NCBI GenBank assembly: GCA_937990665.1
Contig: CALKRF010000071.1
Coordinates: 1 to 18,114 of the forward strand
Origin: an uncultured Atopobium sp.
GTDB taxonomy: Bacteria; Actinomycetota; Coriobacteriia; Coriobacteriales; Atopobiaceae
Direction of reading: 5' to 3'
DNA length: 18,114 bases
The position numbers and the translations under genes are program-made. How positions within the stretch are numbered: the stretch's first letter is position 1; every line of letters begins with the position of its first letter. Below the pieces are notes generated by a model. That model was not told the origin of the DNA and ran no database searches. It saw only the letters and a program-made list of their open reading frames with translations. Positions 6,991-15,263 of the stretch are shown in pieces.

Positions 6991-7701
6991 ATGGCAATAA
7001 TGCAAAATGTAACTGATACAAATAAAGCGCTGGTAACATCTGAGGTGGTTTCAGATCTGCAGCATCGCTCGCTTATTATTTTTGATTTTGATGGAACTAT
7101 GGCAGACACATTGCCCACCATTGTTTCTACAGCAAAGATGGCAATGACAGACTGTGGTCATACAGACTTTATAGAATCAGATCTTAAAAAGCTTGTAGGA
7201 CCACCGTTTCCTTATGGGTTTGAACTGGTCTTTGGTTTAAGCCACCAGGACGCTGTTGCGGTTACTAAGCGTTACCGTGAGCTCTATGTAACTACAGGAA
7301 AATGGCCTCTCTTTGAGGGTATGAGAGACCTCATTGATGACCTTCACGCCGCCGGTAAAAAGGTTGCCGTAGCAAGCTCAAAGAATCAGCCCATGTTAGA
7401 GATAGGGCTTAGGGACAACAATCTTATTGGTGTTCTAGATACCTATGCCGGAAGAATAGATGAGGCGGCAACCGATAAAATTACTGCTATTGCTCACGTT
7501 ATGCGCCAGCTTTGCTTTGATGCTTCTGAAAGCGTCATGGTAGGAGACCGCCGTTTTGATATGGAAGCGGCATTCCCAAATCAGATTCCTTGTATTGGCG
7601 TTTTGTATGGCAAAACCACAAATAAACAGGAGCTTATTGATGTGGGCGCAGTTGCAATTGTAGATACCGTAGAAGATCTACACCACGTTCTTCTCGCCTA
7701 A
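6991..7701 (+). CDS. HAD-superfamily phosphatase (phosphoglycolate phosphatase-like)
   Basis: This 236-residue protein resembles the Gph/PpaX group of HAD hydrolases. Motif I IIFDFDGTMADT places the catalytic Asp residues at 32 and 34. A C1 cap spans about 45-110 (KLVGPPFPYGF is typical of the Gph cap entry). Motif II is the Ser of VAVASSKNQ (129-130), motif III Lys163, and motif IV VGDRRFD gives Asp186 and Asp190 for Mg2+. These are all the residues needed for activity. The substrate is unproven: phosphoglycolate, pyrophosphate and nucleotides are all seen in close relatives. The first 25 residues extend beyond the usual start, and the ribosome site (GGA, five bases before the ATG) is weak. 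An internal start is possible, but no in-frame ATG with a better site was found. It is monocistronic. Confidence 0.92.
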   Translation: MAIMQNVTDTNKALVTSEVVSDLQHRSLIIFDFDGTMADTLPTIVSTAKMAMTDCGHTDFIESDLKKLVGPPFPYGFELVFGLSHQDAVAVTKRYRELYVTTGKWPLFEGMRDLIDDLHAAGKKVAVASSKNQPMLEIGLRDNNLIGVLDTYAGRIDEAATDKITAIAHVMRQLCFDASESVMVGDRRFDMEAAFPNQIPCIGVLYGKTTNKQELIDVGAVAIVDTVEDLHHVLLA

Positions 7702-7720
7702 GAAACTGTTACATACGCAC

Positions 7721-7756
7721 AAAAAACGCCTTGCCACTAAGATGACAAGGCGTTTT
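7721..7756 (+). terminator. Bidirectional terminator between the HAD and ABC exporter genes
   Basis: An 11-bp stem, AAAACGCCTTG (7723-7733) and CAAGGCGTTTT (7746-7756), encloses a 12-base loop. It has a T run on the plus strand and, from the AAAAAA at 7721, a longer one on the minus strand. It lies between two convergent genes and should stop both. Confidence 0.9.
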
Positions 7757-7775
7757 GCATTACAGGGGCCAGCTG

Positions 7776-9692
7776 TTACTCAAGCTCAAAGGCGCCTGTG
7801 TAGAGCTGATAGTACGTTCCTCGCTTGGCGAGAAGTTCGTCGTGCGTGCCGCGCTCAATAATGCGACCGTGGTCAAGAACGACAATAACATCTGCGTTTC
7901 TAACCGTAGAGAGACGATGAGCAATAACAAAGGTGGTGCGATCGTACATAAGAGCGTCCATACCACGCTGGACAATTGCCTCAGTACGTGTGTCGATGCT
8001 GGAAGTAGCCTCGTCCAGAATCATGACTGGTGGATCTGCGACTGCCGCGCGAGCAATGGAAATGAGCTGACGCTGTCCCTGGGAGAGCGCACTGCCGTTG
8101 TCCTTGAGCATGGTGTGGTAGCCGTCAGGAAGACGTCTGATGAAGTCATCTGCACCAGCAAGCTTTGCAGCCTTTACGCAGTCCTCGTCAGTGGCGTCAA
8201 GACGACCGTAGCGAATGTTGTCCAAAACGGTACCCGTGAAGAGGTTAACGTCCTGAAGAACAATACCAAGAGCACGGCGGAGAGAGCTCTTCTTGATTTT
8301 GTTGATGTTGATGCCGTCGTAGCGAATCTTGCCATCTTCAATGTCATAGAAGCGGTTAAGCAGGTTAGTGATGGTTGTTTTACCTGCACCTGTTGCACCA
8401 ACAAAGGCAACCTTCTGACCAGGCTTTGCATAAAGAGAAATGTCATGCAGTACGGTGTGGCCTGGCTCGTATCCAAAGTCAACATCAAAGAGACGAACGT
8501 CACCCTTGATCGGAGTGTAGGTAACGGTGCCATCGCTGTGTGGATACTTCCACGCCCAGTAGCCTGTACGATACTCGGCTTCCTGTACCTGTCCATCAAT
8601 TGTTTCTGAGCTAACCAGGGTAACGTAGCCTTCATCAGTTTCTGTAGGTTCATCAAGCATCTCAAAGACACGATTAGCACCAGCAACGCCCATAACAACG
8701 GAGTTAATCTGGCCAGAAATCTGGTTAATCTGAGTGGAGAACTGACGTGTCATGTTGAGGAAGGGGACAGCCACTGCGATAGTAAAGGGCAGTCCAGAAA
8801 TAGAAATGTTCTGAACATTCAGCGCAATAAAAACGCCAGAAACAATAGCAACAATAACGTACATGATGTTGCCCATGTTGTTCAGAATTGGCATGAGCGT
8901 ATTGGCATAGAGGTTTGCATTTCTGGAAACAACCATGAGCTCGTCATTAATCTTGTCAAACGATTCAATGGTTTCTGGCTCATGGCTAAAGACCTTGACG
9001 ACCTTCTCGCCATTCATAATCTCCTGGATGTGGCCCTCAACGTCTGCTGTAGTCTTCTGGGTCTTCACAAAGTTCTTTGCTGACTTGCCACCAAGATTTT
9101 TAGTAGCAAGAGCCATCAAAGAGGCGCCAAACAAAATGACCAAAGCCATCAAAGCGCTGTAGTAGAACATGATAAAGATGACTGAGATAATGACCACAGA
9201 GGTAAAAAGGAGCTGTGGAAGGCTCATACCAATCATCTGGCGCATAGCGTCAATATCGTTGGTGTAATAACTCATGATGTCGCCATTAAGGTGCGTGTCA
9301 AAGTACCTAATAGGCAAATCCTGCATGTGGGAGAACATTTTTGAGCGCCATTTTTGTAGTGCTCCCTGGGTGACAATAGCCATACCCTGGGTAGAGACGA
9401 TGTTTGCAAGAAGTCCAAGGACATAGAAGGTAGCGAGAAGGGCCACGTTCTGGAAGACAAGACCTTCTGCAGAGCTCCAGTCACCGGAATCAATATAGTT
9501 GGAGATGATGGAGAGGATACGCTCAAGGAAGACGCTTGGAAGCGACTGCATGATTGCCTGAACAACAGTAGCAAGAAGCGCCACAGGGAGAAGAACAGGG
9601 TAGAACTCCCAGAGCATTTTAATGGTACGGGTAAGAATTTTTCCCACGGGAAGTTTTGGTCTTGTACCATTTGTTTCTGCTGTCTTACTCAT
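7776..9692 (-). CDS. ABC exporter half-transporter, catalytically complete subunit
   Basis: This 638-residue fusion has an N-terminal six-helix membrane domain (about 30-330) and a C-terminal ATPase domain (about 395-638), the layout of type IV multidrug/lipid exporters of the MdlB class. The ATPase motifs are intact: Walker A GATGAGKTT (432-440), Q-loop Gln480, signature LSQGQ (536-540), Walker B MILDE (Asp560, catalytic Glu561) and H-loop AHRLST (His592). The partner encoded just upstream lacks the Glu and His, so this subunit provides the working ATP site of a heterodimer. Its start overlaps the end of the partner gene by 8 bases, with GAGGTGA upstream, which implies coupled translation. 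Residues about 355-395 form an extra aromatic segment (GYWAWKYPHSDGTVTYTP) between the two domains, beyond the usual linker. The substrate is unknown; control by MarR suggests a drug or toxic small molecule. Confidence 0.95.
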   Translation of the reverse strand: MSKTAETNGTRPKLPVGKILTRTIKMLWEFYPVLLPVALLATVVQAIMQSLPSVFLERILSIISNYIDSGDWSSAEGLVFQNVALLATFYVLGLLANIVSTQGMAIVTQGALQKWRSKMFSHMQDLPIRYFDTHLNGDIMSYYTNDIDAMRQMIGMSLPQLLFTSVVIISVIFIMFYYSALMALVILFGASLMALATKNLGGKSAKNFVKTQKTTADVEGHIQEIMNGEKVVKVFSHEPETIESFDKINDELMVVSRNANLYANTLMPILNNMGNIMYVIVAIVSGVFIALNVQNISISGLPFTIAVAVPFLNMTRQFSTQINQISGQINSVVMGVAGANRVFEMLDEPTETDEGYVTLVSSETIDGQVQEAEYRTGYWAWKYPHSDGTVTYTPIKGDVRLFDVDFGYEPGHTVLHDISLYAKPGQKVAFVGATGAGKTTITNLLNRFYDIEDGKIRYDGININKIKKSSLRRALGIVLQDVNLFTGTVLDNIRYGRLDATDEDCVKAAKLAGADDFIRRLPDGYHTMLKDNGSALSQGQRQLISIARAAVADPPVMILDEATSSIDTRTEAIVQRGMDALMYDRTTFVIAHRLSTVRNADVIVVLDHGRIIERGTHDELLAKRGTYYQLYTGAFELE

Positions 9693-11586
9693 GAGAAGTC
9701 ACCTCACCTTCCTGGGATTGGTTTTCATCAACACTTTGTTTGTTCTGCGAGAAGTACACCTCGCGGTAGATTGGATTATCTTTCAGAAGCTCTTCATGCG
9801 TACCAATGGCGTTAATACGGCCGTTATCCAGAACAATGATCTTGTCAGACTCTTCAATACTGGATGTACGTTGAGCAATGATGATCTTGGTGGTATCGGG
9901 CAGATAATCTTTGAGTCCTGCGCGAATTAAAGAATCAGTCTTTGTATCAACAGCGCTGGTAGAGTCATCAAGAATGAGTACTTTTGGACGTCTTAGCAGT
10001 GCGCGTGCAATACAGAGACGCTGCTTCTGACCACCAGAAACGTTATTGCCGCCCTGCTCAATATGAGTTTCATATTTATCAGGGAAGGTTTGAACAAAGC
10101 TGTCTGCCTGAGCAAGACGTGCTGCTTCAAGAATCTCTTCATCAGTAGCATCAGGATTGCCCCAGAGAAGATTTTCTTTAATGGTGCCACTAAAAAGTAC
10201 GTTCTTCTGAAGAACCATAGCAACGGCGCCACGAAGAGTATCGATGTCATAGTCTTTGACGTCATGTCCACCAACAGAAACACTACCAGCGGTTACGTCA
10301 TAAAGACGAGGAATAAGCTGTACCAGAGTAGACTTAGCAGAGCCGGTACCGCCGATGATGCCAATGACCTCTCCAGATTTGATATGAAGGTTTACGTCAG
10401 ATAGGGCTTCTCGACCTTCTGGTCCAGAGTAGGAGAATCCAACGTTATCAAAATCAATGGAGCCGTCAGCAACCTCGGTCAGAGGATTTTCTGGGCTGTT
10501 AATGGTAGAAGTTGCAAGCAGTACCTCGCAGATACGACGAGCTCCTTCTTCTGCGATGATGATCATGGCAAAGACAAAGGAGAGCATCATAAGCGACATG
10601 AGCATCATAAAGCCATAGGTGATAAGGGAAGAGAGCTGACCAACACCAAAGGCGGTTCCTTGAGAAGAAACAATAAGGTACGAGCCAAAGTAAAGAATCA
10701 AAACAAATAGCACGTAAATAGTAAAGTTCATAAATGGCGAGTTCAGAGCCATGAGCCTCTCGGCTGAAGTAAAGTCTTTGCGCAACTCTTCTGAGGCGTT
10801 ATCAAACTTCTGGCGCTCAAAGTCTTCATTGACAAATGACTTAACAACGCGAATACCAGCAAGGTTTTCTTCTGCAGACTCATTAAGTGCGTCGTACTTC
10901 TTAAAGATCTTTTTAAAGATAGGGATAACTCTAGAAATAATAAGGTAGAGACCAAATCCCAGAAGCGGCATGATAGCAACAAAAATAATTGCAAGCCAGC
11001 CACCCATGATGAAGCCTGCAATAAATGCTGCAATAAACATGAATGGCGCGCGAACTGCCATGCGGATAAGCATCATGAATGCCATCTGAACATTTGAAAT
11101 ATCAGTGGTCAAACGCGTTACCAGTGAAGATGAAGAGAAAGCATCAATAGTGGTAAACGAGAATTTCTGAATATTTCGGAACATATCACGACGAAGGTTG
11201 CGGGCAAATCCAGTAGATGCCTTAGCAACAGAAATGCCAGAAAGGGTTCCAAACAGCAGAGATAGCATTGCCATAGCAGCAAGAATGAGTCCCGACTGAA
11301 GAATGGCGTTGAGATCAGCGCCAGCTCGAAGGGTGTCAATAAGAGCTGCTGTTCTAAAGGGGATGAGAATCTCTAAGATAGTTTCTGCCATAACAAAGAC
11401 AGGAGTGAGAATAGTGTCTCTCTTAAACTTACCAATGCTCTTTGAAAGGATCTGAGCAATCTCTCTAAAAGAAAGATTATTTACATCAACAATGCCGGTC
11501 AACGATGAAGGAGCCAGGGCTGTATCGGCTTCAGTTGATTCAATTATGTTTTCAAGTTCTTCAGTTGAAGTTACTTCTTCTGACAT
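9685..11586 (-). CDS. ABC exporter half-transporter, degenerate ATP-site subunit
   Basis: This 633-residue membrane-plus-ATPase half-transporter is the partner of the gene that follows it. It has a polar N-terminal extension (1-45), a membrane domain (about 55-350) and an ATPase domain (about 375-610). Its ATP-site residues differ from consensus. Walker A reads GGTGSAKST (412-420), with Ala where Gly normally precedes the Lys. Walker B ends ILDD, so Asp541 replaces the catalytic Glu. The H-loop is AQRTS, with Gln572 replacing His. The signature VSGGQ (516-520) is normal and would complete the partner's active site. This is the known pattern of heterodimeric exporters such as TM287/288 and BmrCD. 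The start has AAGGGAG seven bases upstream and overlaps the 3' end of the marR gene by 16 bases, so all three genes form one transcript. Confidence 0.95.
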   Translation of the reverse strand: MSEEVTSTEELENIIESTEADTALAPSSLTGIVDVNNLSFREIAQILSKSIGKFKRDTILTPVFVMAETILEILIPFRTAALIDTLRAGADLNAILQSGLILAAMAMLSLLFGTLSGISVAKASTGFARNLRRDMFRNIQKFSFTTIDAFSSSSLVTRLTTDISNVQMAFMMLIRMAVRAPFMFIAAFIAGFIMGGWLAIIFVAIMPLLGFGLYLIISRVIPIFKKIFKKYDALNESAEENLAGIRVVKSFVNEDFERQKFDNASEELRKDFTSAERLMALNSPFMNFTIYVLFVLILYFGSYLIVSSQGTAFGVGQLSSLITYGFMMLMSLMMLSFVFAMIIIAEEGARRICEVLLATSTINSPENPLTEVADGSIDFDNVGFSYSGPEGREALSDVNLHIKSGEVIGIIGGTGSAKSTLVQLIPRLYDVTAGSVSVGGHDVKDYDIDTLRGAVAMVLQKNVLFSGTIKENLLWGNPDATDEEILEAARLAQADSFVQTFPDKYETHIEQGGNNVSGGQKQRLCIARALLRRPKVLILDDSTSAVDTKTDSLIRAGLKDYLPDTTKIIIAQRTSSIEESDKIIVLDNGRINAIGTHEELLKDNPIYREVYFSQNKQSVDENQSQEGEVTSHE

Positions 11587-12035
11587 GCTGTTTCTCCCTT
11601 CTCGTCTCTGTTAATTGTGTCCCAATGTTCAACTAAACGATCTAGATATGCGCAGAATGTAACTTTTTCTTCATCAGAAAGAACAGACAATGCGCGCGCT
11701 TCAAATGACTCGCTGGCCTCTTGAGCTTCTTTTGCTTGTTTTTGACCTTCTTTTGTCAAAGAAAGAAGTGTCTGCCTGCGGTCTTTGTCTACACGAGTAC
11801 GTTCAACAAGACCTTTTGCTTCAAGTTTGCTCACCATTTCTGAAAGTGATGCAGACGTATTCTTTGTCTTGGCGAGAAGATCTTTTTGAGTCATATCTCC
11901 ATCACGATATAGCGCAGTCAAAATAAATTGTTGACCGCCACGGCATCCGCGCGTGATGTAAAGATAGTGACCTAGATGGCCAAGATTGCGAATAATGCGC
12001 ATCTCTTGAGTAGGTGAGGTAGGTGCTTGATGCAT
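11571..12035 (-). CDS. MarR-family transcriptional regulator
   Basis: This is a 154-residue winged-helix regulator, typical for MarR. Helices at about 12-45 lead into the DNA-binding part. MTQKDLLAKT (48-57) precedes the recognition helix SASLSEMVSKLEAKGLV (61-77), and the wing is RVDKDRRQ (81-88), with the DxR motif MarR proteins use in the minor groove. The C-terminal helices (95-145) should form the dimer interface. It is first in an operon with two overlapping ABC exporter genes, a common layout in which the regulator represses its own operon until a ligand binds. The ATG at 12035 has GGGAGG five bases upstream. A perfect palindrome lies 65-85 bp upstream of the start. The ligand cannot be predicted. 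Confidence 0.95.
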   Translation of the reverse strand: MHQAPTSPTQEMRIIRNLGHLGHYLYITRGCRGGQQFILTALYRDGDMTQKDLLAKTKNTSASLSEMVSKLEAKGLVERTRVDKDRRQTLLSLTKEGQKQAKEAQEASESFEARALSVLSDEEKVTFCAYLDRLVEHWDTINRDEKGETACQKK

Positions 12036-12062
12036 GAATACCTCCCTTAACAGAAATAATTC

Positions 12063-12099
12063 TTGTTAGGTATTTTACTCAAAATTTTAGAGATAGCAA
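12063..12099 (-). promoter_or_regulatory. Promoter of the marR-ABC operon, with half-site over the -10 region
   Basis: On the minus strand TTGCTA (12099-12094) and TAAAAT (12077-12072) are 16 bp apart, and the start codon is 36 bases beyond the -10. TTGTTAGGTA (12063-12072) matches nine of ten bases of one arm of the palindrome at 12100-12120 (reverse complement TACCTAACAA against TACTTAACAA). It overlaps the -10/start-site region, so a bound repressor there would block transcription. Confidence 0.5.
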
Positions 12100-12120
12100 G
12101 GTACTTAACAATTAAGTACC
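12100..12120. promoter_or_regulatory. Perfect palindrome, likely MarR operator
   Basis: The arms GGTACTTAA (12100-12108) and TTAAGTACC (12112-12120) are perfect inverse copies around the three bases CAA. It abuts the candidate -35 of the marR operon. MarR dimers typically bind palindromes of about 16-22 bp near their own promoter. It is not a terminator for the upstream hydrolase gene because no T run follows on the minus strand. Confidence 0.6.
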
Positions 12121-12124
12121 GAAG

Positions 12125-12145
12125 TTTTATTTTCTTGAAATAAAA
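12125..12145 (-). terminator. Weak AT-rich hairpin after the hydrolase gene
   Basis: TTTTATTT (12125-12132) and AAATAAAA (12138-12145) pair around TCTTG, 34 bases past the hydrolase stop codon. The stem has no GC pairs and only a short T stretch, so termination would be inefficient. Some readthrough into the marR operon is possible. Confidence 0.25.
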
Positions 12146-12178
12146 GCAGGTAAATTGTTTAAAGTTCCAACGCTGTTC

Positions 12179-13075
12179 TTAAAGATGGTCAAAATTTGCA
12201 AAAATTCTTCGCACCACAGCACCAGGAGAAACCTTGGGGACATTGTGAGGGCAACCTGGAATAAAGAGAAGTCGTGCGGTTGGAATTGCCTCAGCGATAC
12301 GACGAGTTTCCTCTGGATAAATTTCGTCGTACTCACCAGCCATGACAACAACAGGAACAGAGATATGTCCCAGGGTTGCAGGATCAATATGCGGGTTGTC
12401 TACCATGAGTTCAAGATGCTCTGCAATACGAGCTGCTTCTGCAGGCGAAGGAACAGGATAGCCGTCTTCTAGAACGGCGCCTTCCCAGCCTTCAGTCGCC
12501 CAGCGCTTATTGCCCTCAATGCTTTCATAGAGCCAGGTCATATCACCTAGCGTATCAGGCTCAAGATTTGCTCCGATAGAGACAAGAGAAGCAACAATAT
12601 CGGAATAATCGCGCGCTAAAAGAAGTCCTAGGATGGCGCCATCAGAAAAGCCCACGATATGAGCTGAGGTAACTCCAAGCTGCTTGAGGACAACGTATGC
12701 ATCTTCTGCCATCCGCTCGTAGGTAAAGGCAGCTGTTCCTCGGGTGCTTTGCCCCTGATCTCTGGAGTCTATACCTATTGCGTTGTAGCCACGCTTGCAT
12801 ACTTCATCAATGACGGTGCCAAAGATGCCATGTTCTTCTCCGTTTCCGTGGAGAAAAACAATGGGTGTAGCAAAGGTATCGTCGGTAACAGACTTCAAAT
12901 AAGCCGCAGTTGAAGCGAGGTCTTCACAGGGTTTCTCGCCAGCAGAGACGTGGGGAGCGTAGACAAACGTTGCAATCTCCGCACCGTCATCAAGCAACAC
13001 CTGAAGATGGCTCTTCAGGTGTGCTGTTGGTTTGTTATAGGGTTTTGGACGGTAGACGGGTGGAAACTCGACCAC
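12179..13075 (-). CDS. Alpha/beta-hydrolase fold protein
   Basis: This is a 298-residue soluble hydrolase with a complete catalytic triad. HGNG (76-79) forms the oxyanion turn. The nucleophile elbow is GFSDG (Ser144), the acid is in AGEYDE (Asp250) and the base in GCPHNV (His277). A lid-like helical part lies at about 170-230. There is no signal peptide, so it acts in the cytoplasm. Esterase, lipase-like or C-C hydrolase activities are all seen in this fold, and nothing here fixes the substrate. The start is a GTG at 13075 with AGGAG five bases upstream. The gene begins 21 bases after the metG stop codon on the same strand, so the two are probably co-transcribed, though no shared function is obvious. 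Confidence 0.93.
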   Translation of the reverse strand: MVEFPPVYRPKPYNKPTAHLKSHLQVLLDDGAEIATFVYAPHVSAGEKPCEDLASTAAYLKSVTDDTFATPIVFLHGNGEEHGIFGTVIDEVCKRGYNAIGIDSRDQGQSTRGTAAFTYERMAEDAYVVLKQLGVTSAHIVGFSDGAILGLLLARDYSDIVASLVSIGANLEPDTLGDMTWLYESIEGNKRWATEGWEGAVLEDGYPVPSPAEAARIAEHLELMVDNPHIDPATLGHISVPVVVMAGEYDEIYPEETRRIAEAIPTARLLFIPGCPHNVPKVSPGAVVRRIFANFDHL

Positions 13076-13096
13076 GTGTGCTCCTAGCTGCGTGTT

Positions 13097-15136
13097 TTAG
13101 TTCTTCTGGCTTGGATGTGCTTTGAAGAAGTCAAAGCGAGGAGGAAGCTCTTCAAGCTGGTGCTCTTCCGCGCTCTGACCAAGCTTTGCTGCAAGCTCCT
13201 TTGGACCCATAAAGGCGTTCTCCCAAGAGAAGAACTCCTCGTGTGGGAAGTTGAGGGCATCTGCAACGCGCTCGCAACCTTCCGGAACAGCTGGATGCAT
13301 GAGCAGCGTGATGGTCTTGAGTGCATAGAATGCATCGGCAAGTGCCTGGTCGTAAGCCTCGTCACTGCCCTGAGCAGCCTTGGAAGCCTCGCCCCAACGC
13401 TTGTTTTCTGCGCGAGCATACTCGTCAACAGCGGCAAGTGCGGAATGCGCGTCAAAGCCGTATGCAAGCTGCTCGTACTTAAGCAGAACCTCTTGAGCAG
13501 CATCAATGACTTCCTGGTGAGGGTCGCTGACAGGGAGGTGACCGCCACAAGCATTAGCTGCACCATACAGGCAGCTACGAGCCATGCGGTTAAAGATGTT
13601 AGTGAGAAATGCTGACTCCTTGAGCGCTGGATCAACAACGCGAGGATCATCCTTTACCAGAAGATCTGGCTCGCCGTCCTTGCCCTTTCTTGATACGGAG
13701 GTGTCAAAAGCCTTTGGCGAGAAGGACACGGCGCGCTGATCAAGGCCAAGCGAGAGCCAGTGAGCGCGGAGCTGCTCTGGAGTGTAGAACTCAAGGAGCT
13801 CTTCAGCCATTGGAGGCTTGATAGCACCAGAGCTGGAAGCCTTCTTGTTCATAAAGAGAATGTGGTAGTTAGCAACTGGAGTATCGGTGATAAGACCCCA
13901 ATCAAGTGCATCCCACAGTGGGTTCTGGACAATGCAGTAGAAGAAAATGTTGTCCTGACCAATGAACTGGTAGACAGCAGCATCGTCACTGCACCACCAA
14001 TCGCGCCACTCGTCAGAAGAGTAGCGAGAACCACCGTTTTTAGCGTCTTCAGAAAGGGCAGCACGTGTGAAGGTGATAGGAGCCCAAAGGGACTCAGTCC
14101 AAACCCAGATGGTAAGGTCTTTGAGATCTTCAATGTCAGGAGACTTAAGACCCCAAGAAATATTGCCCGTCATGCGGTAAGGCAGGAGCGTCTTACTTGT
14201 TCTAAAACGAATTCCAGCCTCTTTGAGTTTCTCGCGAGCTTCATCTCTATCTTGCCAGTTTTCAAAAACAACAGAGAAGGAAGAAGCGTTACCTTCTGGC
14301 TCAATGACATTATGAGCTGGGAGGGAAGAGGCAACGCCGTCAAAGTCTTGGCGGTAGGAATTTTGAATGTAGATAATAGGCTCGGTCAGAGTCTCTTGAA
14401 CGGTAGAGGTAACAACTGAGCGAATCTGTGGGTTGTTCTTCCACTTTTCTACCAGGTTGTTTAGGAACTCTTTGTATTGTGGCAGGTCAAAGTACCAGCT
14501 TGGTGCAGGGCGAAGCTCTGGCGTGGTGCCGGTGAGCTGCGAAACAGGGGCAATGAGCTCTTCTGGGTTGAACTGATGACCCAGGTCACATTCTTCTGCA
14601 TAGGCTTTTTCTGACTTGCAACCCTTGATAGGACAACGTCCGTTGACCTGGCGGCCGTTAAGGAATGTTTGAGCCTCGGTGTCATAGAACTGCTTGGTTG
14701 AGAGCTTGGAGAGCTTGCCGCGCTCATAGAGGCGGTGCATGATGCTGTCAGCCATCTCTTCGTGGATCTTTGCGGCGGGTTCTAGCGCGGAACCGCCGTA
14801 GAAATCAAGCGAGATATTGTAGGCGTTAAGAGCGCTTTTCTGCAGGTTGTGATTATGATTAACGTAATCAAGGATGGTACCCTCGTAGCCCTCTTCTTCA
14901 ACCTTTTTGCGATAGCCCTCTGCAATAGGAGAGCCATAGCAATCAGTTCCCGAGATAAACAAAACGTTTTTCTGGCCAATTCGATCTCTTAAGAAACGAG
15001 CAAAGAAATCTGCTGGGACAAAGACGCCTGCAATATGTCCGAAGTGGAGATTTTTATTACCATAGGGCATACCACCAGTGATGACAGCACGCTTAGGAAA
15101 ATGTGGGCGGTTGTTCATGTCGTAGCTTTCGGCCAT
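13097..15136 (-). CDS. metG: Methionyl-tRNA synthetase, divergent form
   Basis: This 679-residue class Ia aminoacyl-tRNA synthetase attaches Met to tRNA. The Rossmann fold starts with AVITGGMPYGNKNLHFGH, whose HFGH (31-34) is the HIGH motif. ISGTDCYGSPI (61-71) is the GTD block of MetRS. A zinc-knuckle connective domain has Cys168, Cys173, Cys183 and His187, then TPELRPAPSWYFDLP, as in MetRS. GNISWG (324-329) and IWVWTESLWAPIT (343-355) correspond to the second half of the active site. FIGQDNIFFY (391-400) is the FIGKD-type block. The KMSKS loop is replaced by NKKASSSG (430-437). The C-terminal 200 residues are the helical anticodon-binding domain; there is no tRNA-binding C-terminal domain. 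Between WYFDL and GNISWG it is about 60 residues longer than E. coli MetRS. Start: ATG with a GAGGT ribosome site. It may be the sole MetRS or a paralogue. Confidence 0.85.
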   Translation of the reverse strand: MAESYDMNNRPHFPKRAVITGGMPYGNKNLHFGHIAGVFVPADFFARFLRDRIGQKNVLFISGTDCYGSPIAEGYRKKVEEEGYEGTILDYVNHNHNLQKSALNAYNISLDFYGGSALEPAAKIHEEMADSIMHRLYERGKLSKLSTKQFYDTEAQTFLNGRQVNGRCPIKGCKSEKAYAEECDLGHQFNPEELIAPVSQLTGTTPELRPAPSWYFDLPQYKEFLNNLVEKWKNNPQIRSVVTSTVQETLTEPIIYIQNSYRQDFDGVASSLPAHNVIEPEGNASSFSVVFENWQDRDEAREKLKEAGIRFRTSKTLLPYRMTGNISWGLKSPDIEDLKDLTIWVWTESLWAPITFTRAALSEDAKNGGSRYSSDEWRDWWCSDDAAVYQFIGQDNIFFYCIVQNPLWDALDWGLITDTPVANYHILFMNKKASSSGAIKPPMAEELLEFYTPEQLRAHWLSLGLDQRAVSFSPKAFDTSVSRKGKDGEPDLLVKDDPRVVDPALKESAFLTNIFNRMARSCLYGAANACGGHLPVSDPHQEVIDAAQEVLLKYEQLAYGFDAHSALAAVDEYARAENKRWGEASKAAQGSDEAYDQALADAFYALKTITLLMHPAVPEGCERVADALNFPHEEFFSWENAFMGPKELAAKLGQSAEEHQLEELPPRFDFFKAHPSQKN

Positions 15137-15263
15137 GGATACCTCGCAGTTGGAATTAGTAGATTACGCAAATTATCTTCTTATTCTAATCTTTTTTGAT
15201 TCACTACACGAATAGATTCAGAAGTCGATACTATAGTGAGTAGAAATTATGTAAGGAGAGTTT

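Noticed and set aside
7755..8609. Long plus-strand frame (284 codons) antisense to the ABC exporter gene
   Set aside because: It lies wholly opposite the conserved ATPase domain of the minus-strand gene, has no family motif and no ribosome site, and is explained by codon bias of the real gene.
12100..12120. The palindrome as a terminator of the hydrolase gene
   Set aside because: No T run follows on the minus strand, and its arms recur over the marR promoter, which fits an operator better.
13760..14419. Plus-strand frame of 219 codons inside the metG gene
   Set aside because: It is antisense to conserved synthetase motifs and has no recognisable protein features.
15137..15263. T-box or other riboswitch before the MetRS gene
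   Set aside because: The 127-base gap has no T-box consensus, no terminator/antiterminator pair and is too short once the divergent gene's promoter is allowed for.
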